From Chloroflexota bacterium (GTDB lineage: Bacteria; Chloroflexota; Anaerolineae; Anaerolineales; Anaerolineaceae), in assembly GCA_023434145.1 (NCBI GenBank), contig JAEYTI010000299.1, forward strand, positions 1 to 14,432: a stretch of DNA of 14,432 nucleotides, in the 5' to 3' direction. Shown here piece after piece: positions 6,889 through 14,266 of this stretch; the stretch's first letter is position 1; every line of letters begins with the position of its first letter. The notes under the pieces are model-generated. The model did not search any database. It saw only the letters and a list, made by a program, of their open reading frames with translations, and was not told the DNA's origin. Both the position numbers and the translations under genes were made by a program.

Positions 6889-6894
6889 TATAAT
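6889..6894 (+). promoter_or_regulatory. Candidate -10 box for the two-TM protein gene
   Basis: A perfect TATAAT stands 42 nt before the ATG at 6936, in an AT-rich stretch just downstream of the palindrome. No strong -35 at 16-18 nt is visible; TTGCTA (6869-6874) is 14 nt away and TTGCAG (6862-6867) is 21 nt away. Position and match make it a plausible promoter element only. Confidence 0.35.
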
Positions 6895-6935
6895 CTTTAT
6901 TATAAGCATCAACCGAATCAGGGAATGGAGCGGCT

Positions 6936-7844
6936 ATGGGCGTCTTACGGAAGATCCTTGGAGTTTTTGTAATGATCGCGGGCATTATTGGCTTGCTGAT
7001 CAGCGTTGCGGGGCTGGTTGGGCTGTATGTGTTTCGGCCTGTGCTCGCCAGTTCTATCAACACGACGGTTGCAGCGCTAACAGACACACTGAACACCGGG
7101 GTGCACGCGATGGAGGTTACCGATGAGGCGTTGGGGTCCTCTGTAAAGAGCATCGATGCGCTCTCGGATATGCTGGAAACCACCGCCGCTTCTGTATCCG
7201 ACACGCAGCCGGTAATTGCGGATGTGAATGGCGTGCTCGGTGAGAAGCTGCCCGACAGCTTCGTGGCGGCGAACAAATCGCTCAGGGCGGCGGAGGATGC
7301 TGCTGCTTCTCTGGAAGGAGCGATCACTTCGTTTGACACGTTCCGTGCCGTTATGGCGACTACGCCCATCAGCGCGTTCCTACCCGCCGCCGACAAGCCC
7401 TACAGCCCGGACGAATCCCTGGCAGATTCACTGGGCGACCTGGCGACGGGGTTAGAAGATATGCCGGAAACCTTCCAGCGCATGTCTACCAACCTGGACA
7501 AGGCCGACAATAACCTGGAATTTATCAAGGCAAACCTGGATACAATGTCATCCAGCGTTTCGTTAATCTCGGGCAGTTTGGGGCAGTACCGGACGATGAT
7601 CGGTGAGTCGAAGGCTTCGATGGAAAACCTGCAAACACTGCTGGTGAACTTCCAAAACAGCATCGACCGGACGTTGAATTTGGCTGCCGCGGCAATGGCG
7701 CTGTTCTTCCTGTGGCTGCTGGCAGCCCAGGTGGTGATCTTCAGCCAGGGTTGGGAGCTGTTCCAGGGCACAGCCGGGCGCATGGAAGGCGGGGCAGGTG
7801 AGGCAGTTGTGGTCACCACTCCGGATCCGGCTGGAATTGACTAG
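6936..7844 (+). CDS. Two-TM membrane protein with a long helical, probably coiled-coil, middle
   Basis: 302 aa, not recognised as a named family. A hydrophobic helix at about residues 8-35 follows the start MGVLRKILG, and a second at about 247-269 (LNLAAAAMALFFLWLLAAQV) lies near the C-terminus, with a 33-residue Gly/Pro-containing tail. The roughly 210 residues between are rich in Ala, Ser, Leu, Asp and Glu, with spaced hydrophobics and almost no aromatics, suggesting long amphipathic helices. The layout resembles sensory or cell-envelope spacer domains, but no signalling or enzymatic motif is present. A GGAG lies about 8 nt before the ATG. The next gene begins 72 nt later on the same strand with no terminator between them. 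Function unknown; a structural or scaffold role is inference. Confidence 0.8.
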   Translation: MGVLRKILGVFVMIAGIIGLLISVAGLVGLYVFRPVLASSINTTVAALTDTLNTGVHAMEVTDEALGSSVKSIDALSDMLETTAASVSDTQPVIADVNGVLGEKLPDSFVAANKSLRAAEDAAASLEGAITSFDTFRAVMATTPISAFLPAADKPYSPDESLADSLGDLATGLEDMPETFQRMSTNLDKADNNLEFIKANLDTMSSSVSLISGSLGQYRTMIGESKASMENLQTLLVNFQNSIDRTLNLAAAAMALFFLWLLAAQVVIFSQGWELFQGTAGRMEGGAGEAVVVTTPDPAGID

Positions 7845-7903
7845 CGGTTTACGGCTGGGCGCAGCCTTTGCCCGGCCGAATTATTCTTCATCTGTTCCAT
7901 ATC

Positions 7904-7910
7904 GAGGAGG
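7904..7910 (+). promoter_or_regulatory. Strong ribosome binding site of the 75-aa gene
   Basis: GAGGAGG lies 6 nt before the ATG at 7917, the best Shine-Dalgarno match in the window. It fixes the start of this short gene and supports that it is translated. Confidence 0.85.
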
Positions 7911-7916
7911 AAACCA

Positions 7917-8144
7917 ATGGCGAACTATACACTCGACACAACGTTCGGCACCCTGCTGGATCATCCGCAGGCCAGGCCTGTTATCGACCAGTACCTTCCG
8001 GGTGTTTCCACCAACCCGATGGTATCTATGGTCAAAGGCATGTCGATCAACCAGATCCTTGCCATGCCACAGGCAGCACAGTTTGGCCTTACGAAGGAAA
8101 AAGCTCAGCAAGTGATCGACGAGATCAACAAGCGCATTCCATAG
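7917..8144 (+). CDS. Small helical-domain protein, DUF1858-like
   Basis: A 75-aa soluble protein consisting of one compact all-helical domain. The pattern is an opening YTLDTTFGTLLDHPQARPVI segment, a QYLPG turn, then SMVKGMSINQILAMP and a last helix KEKAQQVIDEINKRI. This pattern (LLD-hP-A-hh--yhPG ... GhShhQI) recalls a small domain I know as a C-terminal appendage on some esterases and glycoside hydrolases, and is akin to the DUF1858 style; here it stands alone. A very strong ribosome site precedes it and a bidirectional terminator follows. It is probably cotranscribed with the two-TM protein upstream. Role unknown; a partner-binding adaptor is inference. Confidence 0.75.
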   Translation: MANYTLDTTFGTLLDHPQARPVIDQYLPGVSTNPMVSMVKGMSINQILAMPQAAQFGLTKEKAQQVIDEINKRIP

Positions 8145-8154
8145 TATTTTGTCA

Positions 8155-8195
8155 AAAAGATAATCGCCCCGCAGGTCGCGGGGCGATTATCTTTT
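8155..8195. terminator. Bidirectional intrinsic terminator between convergent genes
   Basis: A perfect 18-bp stem, AAAAGATAATCGCCCCGC (8155-8172) with 8178-8195, closes an AGGTC loop. The GC-rich core is flanked by A on the left and T on the right, so each strand reads a hairpin ending in T residues. It lies between the 75-aa gene (ends 8144) and the oppositely oriented ABC permease gene, and overlaps the permease stop codon (8194-8196). Confidence 0.9.
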
Positions 8196-8979
8196 AACTC
8201 GATGCTCCGGCGTAACGCTTCACCCCTGTATGCCATACGCGGGATGCGATGAAGAAGCTTGCCGCGCTAATCCCAACAAACAGCAAAATCTGCCAGGGAT
8301 TGAGATCACCGCGCAGGGCTTGCAGCGGGATGGTGGTGGCGACCGCGACCGGCACCAGGTAGGTGATGATCATCCGCAGCCAGAAGGGATAGACTGTGGC
8401 GGGGTAACGACCGGTATCCAGCAGGGCTTGTAGGATGGTGACGTTATTATCAAATTTCGTAAACCAAAACGTGGCTGAGATCATCACAATCCATAAGCTG
8501 TAGAGGATCAGCGCGCCGGTAAGGGCGAGCAGCAGAAAGCTGGCAATATCCACCGCAGAGGTGACGCGCCCGCTCATGGAGATACCTATGGTGATCAGCG
8601 CCGCGCCGAGCAGCACATCCCACACGCGCCAGATCACCATGCGCGAGAAGGTGACCAGGAACATACTGTCTACCGGCTGGAGCAGGGTGTAATCGAGCGT
8701 GCCGTCGCGCACAGAGGCGTTGAACTTCTCAGTGTTGGGCCAGATGAGGATGAACATCAGCGCGTTGACCATGTGGAACACGCCCAACAGTGCGACCACC
8801 TCGCCCAGGTTCCAGCCGCCTAACGTGTCGGTGTTCGAAAAGATGATCGCCAGGCTGATCAACTCGTAGCCCAGGGTGAGGATTTCCAGCAGCAGGTTCA
8901 CGATGGTATCGACGCGGTAGGCCAGTACCATTTCCAGGTTGAGCTTTAGCAGAGCGGAAAGCAGTTTGAAGGCGTGCAT
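8194..8979 (-). CDS. ABC-2 family permease (COG3694/DUF990-like), second subunit
   Basis: A 261-aa integral membrane protein with about six hydrophobic helices. It begins MHAFKLLSALLKLNLEMVLAYRVD, a short amphipathic lead-in followed by membrane spans, and carries the segment DGTLDYTLLQPVDSMF between helices, which is characteristic of this permease group. The partner upstream has an equivalent segment (DGTLSGELLRPIHPIL), so the two are diverged paralogues that likely pair as a heterodimer. The start lies 3 nt after the stop of the first permease gene (TAACCCATG), indicating translational coupling. It is the last gene of a three-gene exporter operon that ends at the bidirectional terminator. 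Substrate is unknown; related cyanobacterial systems have been linked to viologen export, which should not be transferred without evidence. Confidence 0.9.
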   Translation of the reverse strand: MHAFKLLSALLKLNLEMVLAYRVDTIVNLLLEILTLGYELISLAIIFSNTDTLGGWNLGEVVALLGVFHMVNALMFILIWPNTEKFNASVRDGTLDYTLLQPVDSMFLVTFSRMVIWRVWDVLLGAALITIGISMSGRVTSAVDIASFLLLALTGALILYSLWIVMISATFWFTKFDNNVTILQALLDTGRYPATVYPFWLRMIITYLVPVAVATTIPLQALRGDLNPWQILLFVGISAASFFIASRVWHTGVKRYAGASS

Positions 8980-8982
8980 GGG

Positions 8983-9780
8983 TTATGCTCCTACCGCAGA
9001 GAAGCGCTTGACACCTTCGCGCCAGACCCATGCGAAGGCAATTTGGAACACGACCAGCCACACCAGGCTGACGATATACGCCCGGGCCATGTCTTCCGCC
9101 GGCATGCGGTTGAGGATGATTTCAACCGGCGTATAGCGCATCATCTGGAAGGGCAGATACTGCGCGACCGTCTGCAGCGCAGGAGGCAGCAGTTGCAGCG
9201 GTACGAACTGGCCCGACAGCATACTGCCGAACATCCAGGCGAACTGTGCCACCGAGTAGACACGCGTCGTCCAGAAGGCCACGCAGGTCAGGATCGCGCC
9301 GAACAGGAAGCTGAGCCAAAAGCCAATGAGGATCCCCGGGAGGGCCATCAGCACCGAGCCCCAGGATACTGCGCTGAAATCGGGCTGGAAGAGCAGCGCC
9401 ACGATCATCCAGATCGGGATAAAGGCCATCAGGTTGAGGGCTTTGAAGGCGATGTTGTTAACCAGCGAACCGGTGAGGATGGGGTGAATAGGCCGCAGCA
9501 GCTCGCCCGAGAGCGTGCCGTCCTGGATCTTATACGCCAGGATATGAATGGTAATCTCACTGGTAAGCTGATCGACAATCAGTAGGGTGAGGTAGTAGGT
9601 GATAAAGTCATTGGCGGTGAGGCCCTGCACGCTGCCCTGGCTGGTGGCAATGGAAGACCAAATCGCCATAAACACGATGGGCGAGACAAGCCAGTACAGC
9701 AGGTACATGAGCAGGTTGGCGCGGTACTGCCACTGCTCGGCCCAGGTAAGCTGCCAGAAGCGGAGGTAGATTTTGAGCAT
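8983..9780 (-). CDS. ABC-2 family permease (COG4587/DUF990-like), first subunit
   Basis: A 265-aa membrane protein with about six hydrophobic helices, starting MLKIYLRFWQLTWAEQWQYR and containing the DGTLSGELLRPIHPIL segment of this permease group. I chose the ATG at 9780 because GAGGTG lies just upstream and because the 37 in-frame codons further upstream (to 9891) run through the palindromic repeat element and read as low-quality, charged sequence. The gene is the middle one of the exporter operon: the ATPase is 219 nt upstream, separated by the repeat element, and the second permease follows 3 nt downstream. It acts in the cytoplasmic membrane. Substrate unknown. Confidence 0.9.
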   Translation of the reverse strand: MLKIYLRFWQLTWAEQWQYRANLLMYLLYWLVSPIVFMAIWSSIATSQGSVQGLTANDFITYYLTLLIVDQLTSEITIHILAYKIQDGTLSGELLRPIHPILTGSLVNNIAFKALNLMAFIPIWMIVALLFQPDFSAVSWGSVLMALPGILIGFWLSFLFGAILTCVAFWTTRVYSVAQFAWMFGSMLSGQFVPLQLLPPALQTVAQYLPFQMMRYTPVEIILNRMPAEDMARAYIVSLVWLVVFQIAFAWVWREGVKRFSAVGA

Positions 9781-9805
9781 AGCACCTCGTAGATTTTTCG
9801 CTGGG

Positions 9806-9996
9806 AAACGCCTCACCCCCTCGGTCCCCCTCTCCATTTCGCAGGAGCGGCGAAATGGAGAGGGGGATGCCTTGTTCCGCTCAGACATCAATTAGCAAGG
9901 CATCCTCCTCTCCGGTTTTGCGATTAGTGCTCGCGACATCAATCAAAGAACAATAAGAGCAAAACTGGAGAGGGGGACCGAGGGAGTGAGGCGTTT
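9806..9996. repeat. MITE-like multi-palindrome element inside the ABC operon
   Basis: A 191-bp element bounded by 31-nt terminal inverted repeats: AAACGCCTCACCCCCTCGGT onward (9806-9836) matches the reverse complement of 9966-9996 with a single mismatch. Inside are four alternating copies of a CCCCCTCTCC-type box: forward 9826-9835, reverse 9857-9866, forward 9904-9913 (one change), reverse 9967-9976. These allow three consecutive hairpins. One has perfect 17-bp arms (9826-9842 with 9850-9866); one pairs 9858-9874 with 9896-9912 (one mismatch); one pairs 9907-9921 with 9959-9973 (one G-T). The arms overlap, so folds compete with each other and with the outer stem. No gene lies inside. CCTCACCCCC...CCCTCTCC repeats are, to my knowledge, common in Chloroflexota-like genomes. 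Confidence 0.88.
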
Positions 9997-9999
9997 TTC

Positions 10000-10986
10000 T
10001 TACTCTTGGAACGCCCGCTCGATCACCGACTCGATCGGCGGATCTTCGATGGTCAGGTCGTGGATGGGCAGCTCGGCAAGCATCCGCGCGGTGATCTTCG
10101 CCACATCTGCGGCGGGGACCTGCACGTAGTGCATCTGCCCGTCGTGCTCCTCGCTGCCATTCAGGACCGGGGTGCCGTAGGGGCTAAGATCGCAGGGGCA
10201 GGGACTGCCTAATGCCACGCCGATGCGCTTGAAAGGCGCAATGCGGCGAGATAGGGCACCGATAGGGCCGTCGTACTTCAACTCGCCGTGGTGGATGATG
10301 ATGATGCGCTCGCACAGGGCCACCACGTCGGCCATATAATGGCTGGTGAGCAGGACGGTCGCGCCGGTGCGGCGGTTGTACTCGTTCAGGAACTCGCGAA
10401 TGCGCTGCTGCGCGGTGATATCCAGCCCGATGGTCGGCTCATCGAGGAACAGCACTTTGGGTCGGTGCAGCAGCCCGGCAGCCAGCTCCACCTTCATCCG
10501 CTCGCCCAGCGAGAGGTTGCGGACGGGCTTTTTCATCACCGGGGCAAGCTCTAGCAGTTCGTCCAGTTCTTTGAGCGTCGCCTTGTACTCCTCATCCGGC
10601 AGGCGGTAGATGGCCTGATTGAGCAGGAAGGAATCGGCGGCGGGGATATCCCAAGCTAACCGGCTGCGCTGGCCCATCACCAGCGTCATGCTTTGCAGGT
10701 AGCCGGGTTTGCGCTCCCAGGGTGTGTAGCCTAGCACGTTGGCAGTGCCGGCGGTGGGGTGCAGCAATCCCGCCAGCATCTTGAGCGTAGTGGTCTTACC
10801 CGCGCCGTTGGGGCCGAGGAAGCCGACGATCTCACCGGGCTGGATGGTGAAGGTGACGCCTTTCACCGCTTCAACGTCGCGGTATTTGCGCCGGAAGAAG
10901 CTGCGAAACGCGGAATTAAAACCGCCTTCGCGCTCGGAGACCTTGTAGGTCTTACTCAGTTGGTGGAGTGTAATTGTGTCTGACAT
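10000..10986 (-). CDS. ABC transporter ATPase, COG4586 type
   Basis: A 328-aa cytoplasmic ATPase that powers the two downstream permeases. Visible motifs: Walker A GPNGAGKTT (58-66), Q-loop Q106 in VMGQRSRL, signature LSLGERMK (158-165), Walker B FLDEP (180-184) with D-loop GLD, and H-loop H216 in LLTSH. An insertion before Walker A (FNSAFRSFFRRKYRDVEAVKG) and an extended C-terminal domain of about 90 residues are typical of the COG4586 group, found beside COG4587 and COG3694 permeases as here. The ATG at 10986 (MSDTITLHQLSKTYKV) matches the family start; a GTG 18 nt upstream (11004) is possible. Neither has a clear Shine-Dalgarno, so translation may start on a short or leaderless transcript. 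Export is likely; substrate unknown. Confidence 0.93.
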   Translation of the reverse strand: MSDTITLHQLSKTYKVSEREGGFNSAFRSFFRRKYRDVEAVKGVTFTIQPGEIVGFLGPNGAGKTTTLKMLAGLLHPTAGTANVLGYTPWERKPGYLQSMTLVMGQRSRLAWDIPAADSFLLNQAIYRLPDEEYKATLKELDELLELAPVMKKPVRNLSLGERMKVELAAGLLHRPKVLFLDEPTIGLDITAQQRIREFLNEYNRRTGATVLLTSHYMADVVALCERIIIIHHGELKYDGPIGALSRRIAPFKRIGVALGSPCPCDLSPYGTPVLNGSEEHDGQMHYVQVPAADVAKITARMLAELPIHDLTIEDPPIESVIERAFQE

Positions 10987-11077
10987 TGATAAAAATGGTA
11001 GCACAAATTTTCGAGATTACAAGTACCTTTGTTGGAAGTGACCTATTTTGTTGGTATATGGCGGAAGGGAAGGAAGT

Positions 11078-11107
11078 GTGACAGGTAAGACGATTCTCTA
11101 GTATGAT
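11078..11107 (+). promoter_or_regulatory. Sigma-70-type promoter for the DinB/PH/S58 operon
   Basis: GTGACA (11078-11083, one change from TTGACA) and TATGAT (11102-11107, one change from TATAAT) are 18 nt apart. Transcription would start near 11114, giving a leader of about 75 nt before the ATG at 11190. It lies in the 203-nt divergent region shared with the ABC operon. Confidence 0.55.
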
Positions 11108-11189
11108 AGTACAAGTAATTACCCGGGAAAACACGGATAACCAATGCAACCTCCAGGGATTAGGAGACGAGCGAGAAAGAGGGAAACGG

Positions 11190-11714
11190 ATGACAAAACA
11201 AGCAAAATATACAAAACAAACCCTTCGCATGCACATGGACAATGGGCTGGCAGCTTTTCTGACCGAACTGGACCGCTTATCGGATGCGCAGATGACAGAG
11301 CCTAAAGACAAGGCGGGCTGGAACGTGCGCGACCACCTGTCCCATCTCACGGCATGGATGGATGGTATCACGGCGCTGTTACAGCGTGAGAACCGCTGGG
11401 CGGCGATGGGTCTGCAAGGCGAACCGGAACGCCCGCTGGACTTTGACACCATCAACGCGGAGATCGCGGGGCAGCACCGGCACGAGACGCCCGCCGAGGC
11501 GCGCGCCCGGCTGGTGGAATCGCACCGGCGCATTACAGCGGCGATGGAGGCGCTTGACGAAGAAGCATTGTACGCGCCCTACGACCGTTTTGTACCGCCT
11601 TTTACTGGGAATGATGGGCGACCAATTGTGGACTATATCCTCGGTGACTCGGTGGACCATTATGAGGAGCATCTGGTGTTTATCCGCGCAATCATTGAGA
11701 GCGAGAGGAAATAA
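11190..11714 (+). CDS. DinB-superfamily four-helix bundle protein, ClbS/DfsB-like
   Basis: A 174-aa soluble four-helix-bundle protein. WNVRDHLSHLTAW (44-56) is the conserved helix-2 motif and DHYEEH (156-161) the C-terminal one; H52, H157 and H161 could form the metal-binding histidine triad of the DinB fold. Overall spacing, with a DxxxINAEIAGQHRHETPAEA segment in the middle, is like ClbS/DfsB family proteins (DUF1706), some of which protect against or hydrolyse reactive small molecules; others in the superfamily are thiol-dependent transferases. The ATG at 11190 is chosen because GAGGG lies 6 nt upstream; 29 extra in-frame codons start inside the promoter -10 box and cannot be translated from it. 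It is the first gene of a tight three-gene operon. The reaction is not predictable from sequence. Confidence 0.82.
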   Translation: MTKQAKYTKQTLRMHMDNGLAAFLTELDRLSDAQMTEPKDKAGWNVRDHLSHLTAWMDGITALLQRENRWAAMGLQGEPERPLDFDTINAEIAGQHRHETPAEARARLVESHRRITAAMEALDEEALYAPYDRFVPPFTGNDGRPIVDYILGDSVDHYEEHLVFIRAIIESERK

Positions 11715-11725
11715 GGAGCAGGAGC

Positions 11726-12097
11726 ATGTTACAAGGTCTGTTTGGCAATGCTTCGGACGTTGACGTAAAAGGCGTGCAGCGCGATCTGGATGCCATTCTG
11801 ATCGAAGGCGAGCAGGTGGTACGCGCGTTCCGCATTATCCGCGATATGTTCATCTTCACCGACCGGCGGCTGATCCTGATCGACAAGCAGGGCATCACCG
11901 GCAAGAAGGCCGAGTACCACTCCATTCCCTACAAATCCATCAGCCACTTCTCGGTGGAAACAGCCGGGACGTTTGATATGGATGCCGAGTTAAAGATCTT
12001 CATTTCCGGCAATATGACGCCTTTCCAGCGCGAGTTTAAACGCGGAACCGACGTGCAGGGCGTGCAGAAAGTTCTGGCGCACTTTGTTTTGCGGTAA
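11726..12097 (+). CDS. Bacterial PH-domain protein (YvbH-like N-terminal domain)
   Basis: A 123-aa protein made of one bacterial pleckstrin-homology-like domain. After a short helix (DVKGVQRDLDAILIEGEQVV) come the strand patterns typical of bPH_1: AFRIIRDMFIFTDRRLILID, then a KAEYHSIPYKSISHFSVE block, then AELKIFISGN. The C-terminal helix is DVQGVQKVLAHFVLR. The TDRRLILID and YxSIPYxSI signatures are the main evidence. No membrane segment is present. It starts 11 nt after the DinB-like gene with AGGAGCAGGAG upstream, so it is cotranscribed. Such proteins are widespread and mostly uncharacterised; a binding or assembly role is inference. Confidence 0.88.
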   Translation: MLQGLFGNASDVDVKGVQRDLDAILIEGEQVVRAFRIIRDMFIFTDRRLILIDKQGITGKKAEYHSIPYKSISHFSVETAGTFDMDAELKIFISGNMTPFQREFKRGTDVQGVQKVLAHFVLR

Positions 12098-12106
12098 GCG
12101 GCTCGC

Positions 12107-13195
12107 ATGACTTGGGACAACTCTGATTCCTCTCGCTGCCGCTGCCGCGAACTGGGCATTATCCCCGGCATTCTGCCAACCGGTCCGCGCAACGCGATCA
12201 CCGATGTGGCGGGGGTGCGGGTAGGGCACTTTACCTGGATTGAAGGTCATTCGACTCGCACCGGGGCCACGGCGATCCTGCCACACGGCGGCAACCTGTT
12301 TCAAGAGAAGGTTCCGGCGGGCGTGGCGGTGGGCAACGGCTTTGGCAAACTGATGGGCAGCACGCAGATCGTGGAACTGGGCGAGATCGAAACGCCCATC
12401 GTGCTGACCAATACGCTCACCGTGCCGCGCGCCGCGGATGCGATCCTGGAAACCACGCTGGCGCAGCCGGGCAACGAGAAGGTGGGGTCGGTGAACGCCG
12501 TGGTGGGTGAGACCAACGACGGCTGGCTGAACGATATCCGCGCCCGGCGGCTGAAAAGCGATCAAATCCGCGCGGCCATCGCGGGGGCTTCGGATGGCGA
12601 CGTGCTGGAGGGGGCGGTTGGCGCGGGGACCGGGACGGTGGCGTTTGGCTGGAAAGGCGGCATCGGCACTAGCTCGCGCGTGCTGCCGGATAGCCTGGGC
12701 GGCTGGACGGTGGGCGCATTGGTGCAAACGAACTTTGGCGGGGTACTGCAAATGGCGGGATACCCGGTTGGGCAGGCGCTGGGGCAGTACTACCTGAAGG
12801 ACAAGCTGGAAGTGAACCGCGCCAACCCCGACGGCTCGATCATGATCGTGCTGGCGACGGATGCCCCGCTCTCCGACCGCAACCTGGCCCGGCTGGCGCG
12901 GCGCGCGCTGGCAGGGCTGGCGCGGACCGGGGCATCCTTCTCCGATGGCTCGGGCGATTACGCGCTGGCATTCTCCACGGCGGAAGCGGTAAGGCGGACG
13001 CCCGAACGGCGCAGCAAGGTGACCGCTTATGCCGAGGTGCCGAATGCGCAGGTCTCGCCGCTGTTCCAGGCGGCGATTGAGGCGACCGAAGAGGCAATCT
13101 ATAACTCGCTGTGCATGGCAGAGACGATGACCGGCTACCGCGGAACGGTGGAAGCGCTGCCGCTGGAGAAGGTGCGGGAGATGGTGAAGGGATAA
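12107..13195 (+). CDS. P1-type (S58, DmpA-like) self-processing aminopeptidase
   Basis: A 362-aa N-terminal-nucleophile peptidase of the DmpA family, which cleaves itself between Gly and Ser and then removes N-terminal residues from small peptides or amides. The family start RCRELGIIPGILPTGPRNAI with ITDVAGVRVGH (31-41) is clear, followed by GAGTGTVAFGWKGGIGTSSR (172-191). By comparison with DmpA, autocleavage should occur at G243-S244 in DGSIMIVLATDAPL, leaving S244 as nucleophile. N209 in VQTNFG likely corresponds to the conserved asparagine. Both chains look complete. The ATG at 12107 is 9 nt after the PH gene stop but has only a weak ribosome site, so translation may be coupled. Its stop is 7 nt from the stop of the convergent LCP gene. 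Confidence 0.92.
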   Translation: MTWDNSDSSRCRCRELGIIPGILPTGPRNAITDVAGVRVGHFTWIEGHSTRTGATAILPHGGNLFQEKVPAGVAVGNGFGKLMGSTQIVELGEIETPIVLTNTLTVPRAADAILETTLAQPGNEKVGSVNAVVGETNDGWLNDIRARRLKSDQIRAAIAGASDGDVLEGAVGAGTGTVAFGWKGGIGTSSRVLPDSLGGWTVGALVQTNFGGVLQMAGYPVGQALGQYYLKDKLEVNRANPDGSIMIVLATDAPLSDRNLARLARRALAGLARTGASFSDGSGDYALAFSTAEAVRRTPERRSKVTAYAEVPNAQVSPLFQAAIEATEEAIYNSLCMAETMTGYRGTVEALPLEKVREMVKG

Positions 13196-13202
13196 TCTTA
13201 TC

Positions 13203-14258
13203 TTATCGCGCCCCGGCTTCCTCTAGCATCTGCCCGATCAGCTCATAATCAGGCAGCAAAATCCACATGCCGTCCCACGACCAAGAGGGAGTGGCCTGCG
13301 CTTCGGTGATCGCGTGGCGCTGGATGCGGCTGGGATCCTGGAAAAGCCGGGATGCCGCCGGCACCAGCGGGGCCACGTCCTCCAGCCCGATGTTGGTTTC
13401 TACGTATTGGGTCAGATCGCTGTAGACCATCGGCAGATTGAGCAGGGCGTTCATATTCATCATCCGCTCGAACACGGCCTGCACCACTTCCTGAGCGCGG
13501 CGAAGGCGGTCATAATCGCTGGTGGTTTCGCGCGAGCGCACGTACCACAGCGCGGTCGCGCCGTCCATCGTCTGCACGCCGGGGTAGATGTCGCAGATTC
13601 CGCCGGGCGCCTGGGGCAGATCACAGCTATCTTTGAGCGGCTCGTGCACGTGCACATCGATGCCGCCGATGTTGTCGATCATGCTGGCAAAGCCGTTGAA
13701 GTTGGTCAGCACGTAGTAATCGGGACGCACGCCAAAGTTCGACTCAAACATGCCCGCCATTGCATCGAACCCGCCCAGGGCGTGGACCATATTGATCTTC
13801 ATCGGGTAAAGTGCAGGCGGCTCTACCCATAGATCGCGCGGGAAGGAGACCGCGCTGGCGGTATAGTTGGCAGTATCGACCGTCACCAGTACGATCACGT
13901 CGGTGCGATAGCTGCGATCATCGCCGCGCTGATCGGAGCCGAGCAGGAGGATGCGTACCGGGCGGACTGGCTGCTGTACCTGCTCCTGCTGCTGCTGCGG
14001 CGGGGTCATCACAATGGGCAGAATAATCTGCTCCTGCGCCCCACCGAAGGCTGTACGCAGGAATGGGACGCCTTTGCCCGCACCGGCGACAACGATGATG
14101 ACGGAGAACAGCGCCAGCAGCGCATAGGCCGCGGCGCGAAGAATTTTTTGCTGCTTTCGCCGCCGGGCGAGCAGCAGATCTCTACCGGTAGATGCAAAGT
14201 TATCCCCCAGATGGCGGTGTGGGGCGGCGGGCCAATAATAGCTGTTTGTTCGCTGCAT
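13203..14258 (-). CDS. LytR-CpsA-Psr (LCP) family protein
   Basis: A 351-aa membrane-anchored protein with a cytoplasmic N-terminus (rich in R and K, 26-38), one transmembrane helix (about 39-59), a Gln/Pro linker (80-100) and an extracytoplasmic LCP domain (about 101-265). LCP enzymes transfer polyprenyl-linked glycopolymers to peptidoglycan or other acceptors. Family motifs: LLLGSDQR (D109), RTDVIVLVTVD (R118, D120), SFPRDLWV (R141, D142) and YVRSRETTSDYDRLRRAQEV (R241, R243, R251, R254). These include the conserved Arg/Asp residues that bind the pyrophosphate. The C-terminal 85 residues look family-like. The ATG at 14258 follows AGGAGAAGGAT, a good ribosome site. It is monocistronic here. 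Role in wall or capsule polymer attachment is known for the family; the polymer is unknown. Confidence 0.93.
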   Translation of the reverse strand: MQRTNSYYWPAAPHRHLGDNFASTGRDLLLARRRKQQKILRAAAYALLALFSVIIVVAGAGKGVPFLRTAFGGAQEQIILPIVMTPPQQQQEQVQQPVRPVRILLLGSDQRGDDRSYRTDVIVLVTVDTANYTASAVSFPRDLWVEPPALYPMKINMVHALGGFDAMAGMFESNFGVRPDYYVLTNFNGFASMIDNIGGIDVHVHEPLKDSCDLPQAPGGICDIYPGVQTMDGATALWYVRSRETTSDYDRLRRAQEVVQAVFERMMNMNALLNLPMVYSDLTQYVETNIGLEDVAPLVPAASRLFQDPSRIQRHAITEAQATPSWSWDGMWILLPDYELIGQMLEEAGAR

Positions 14259-14266
14259 ATCCTTCT

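Noticed and set aside
9826..9976. CRISPR array from repeated CCCCCTCTCC boxes
   Set aside because: The boxes alternate in orientation, spacing is irregular and no cas gene is near; it is a palindromic element.
10987..11004. GTG start 6 codons upstream for the ABC ATPase
   Set aside because: It adds residues not typical of the family and has no ribosome site; MSDTITL fits better, though the choice is not certain.
11103..11189. Extended start of the DinB-like protein
   Set aside because: The upstream start codon lies inside the predicted -10 box, and a good ribosome site precedes 11190.
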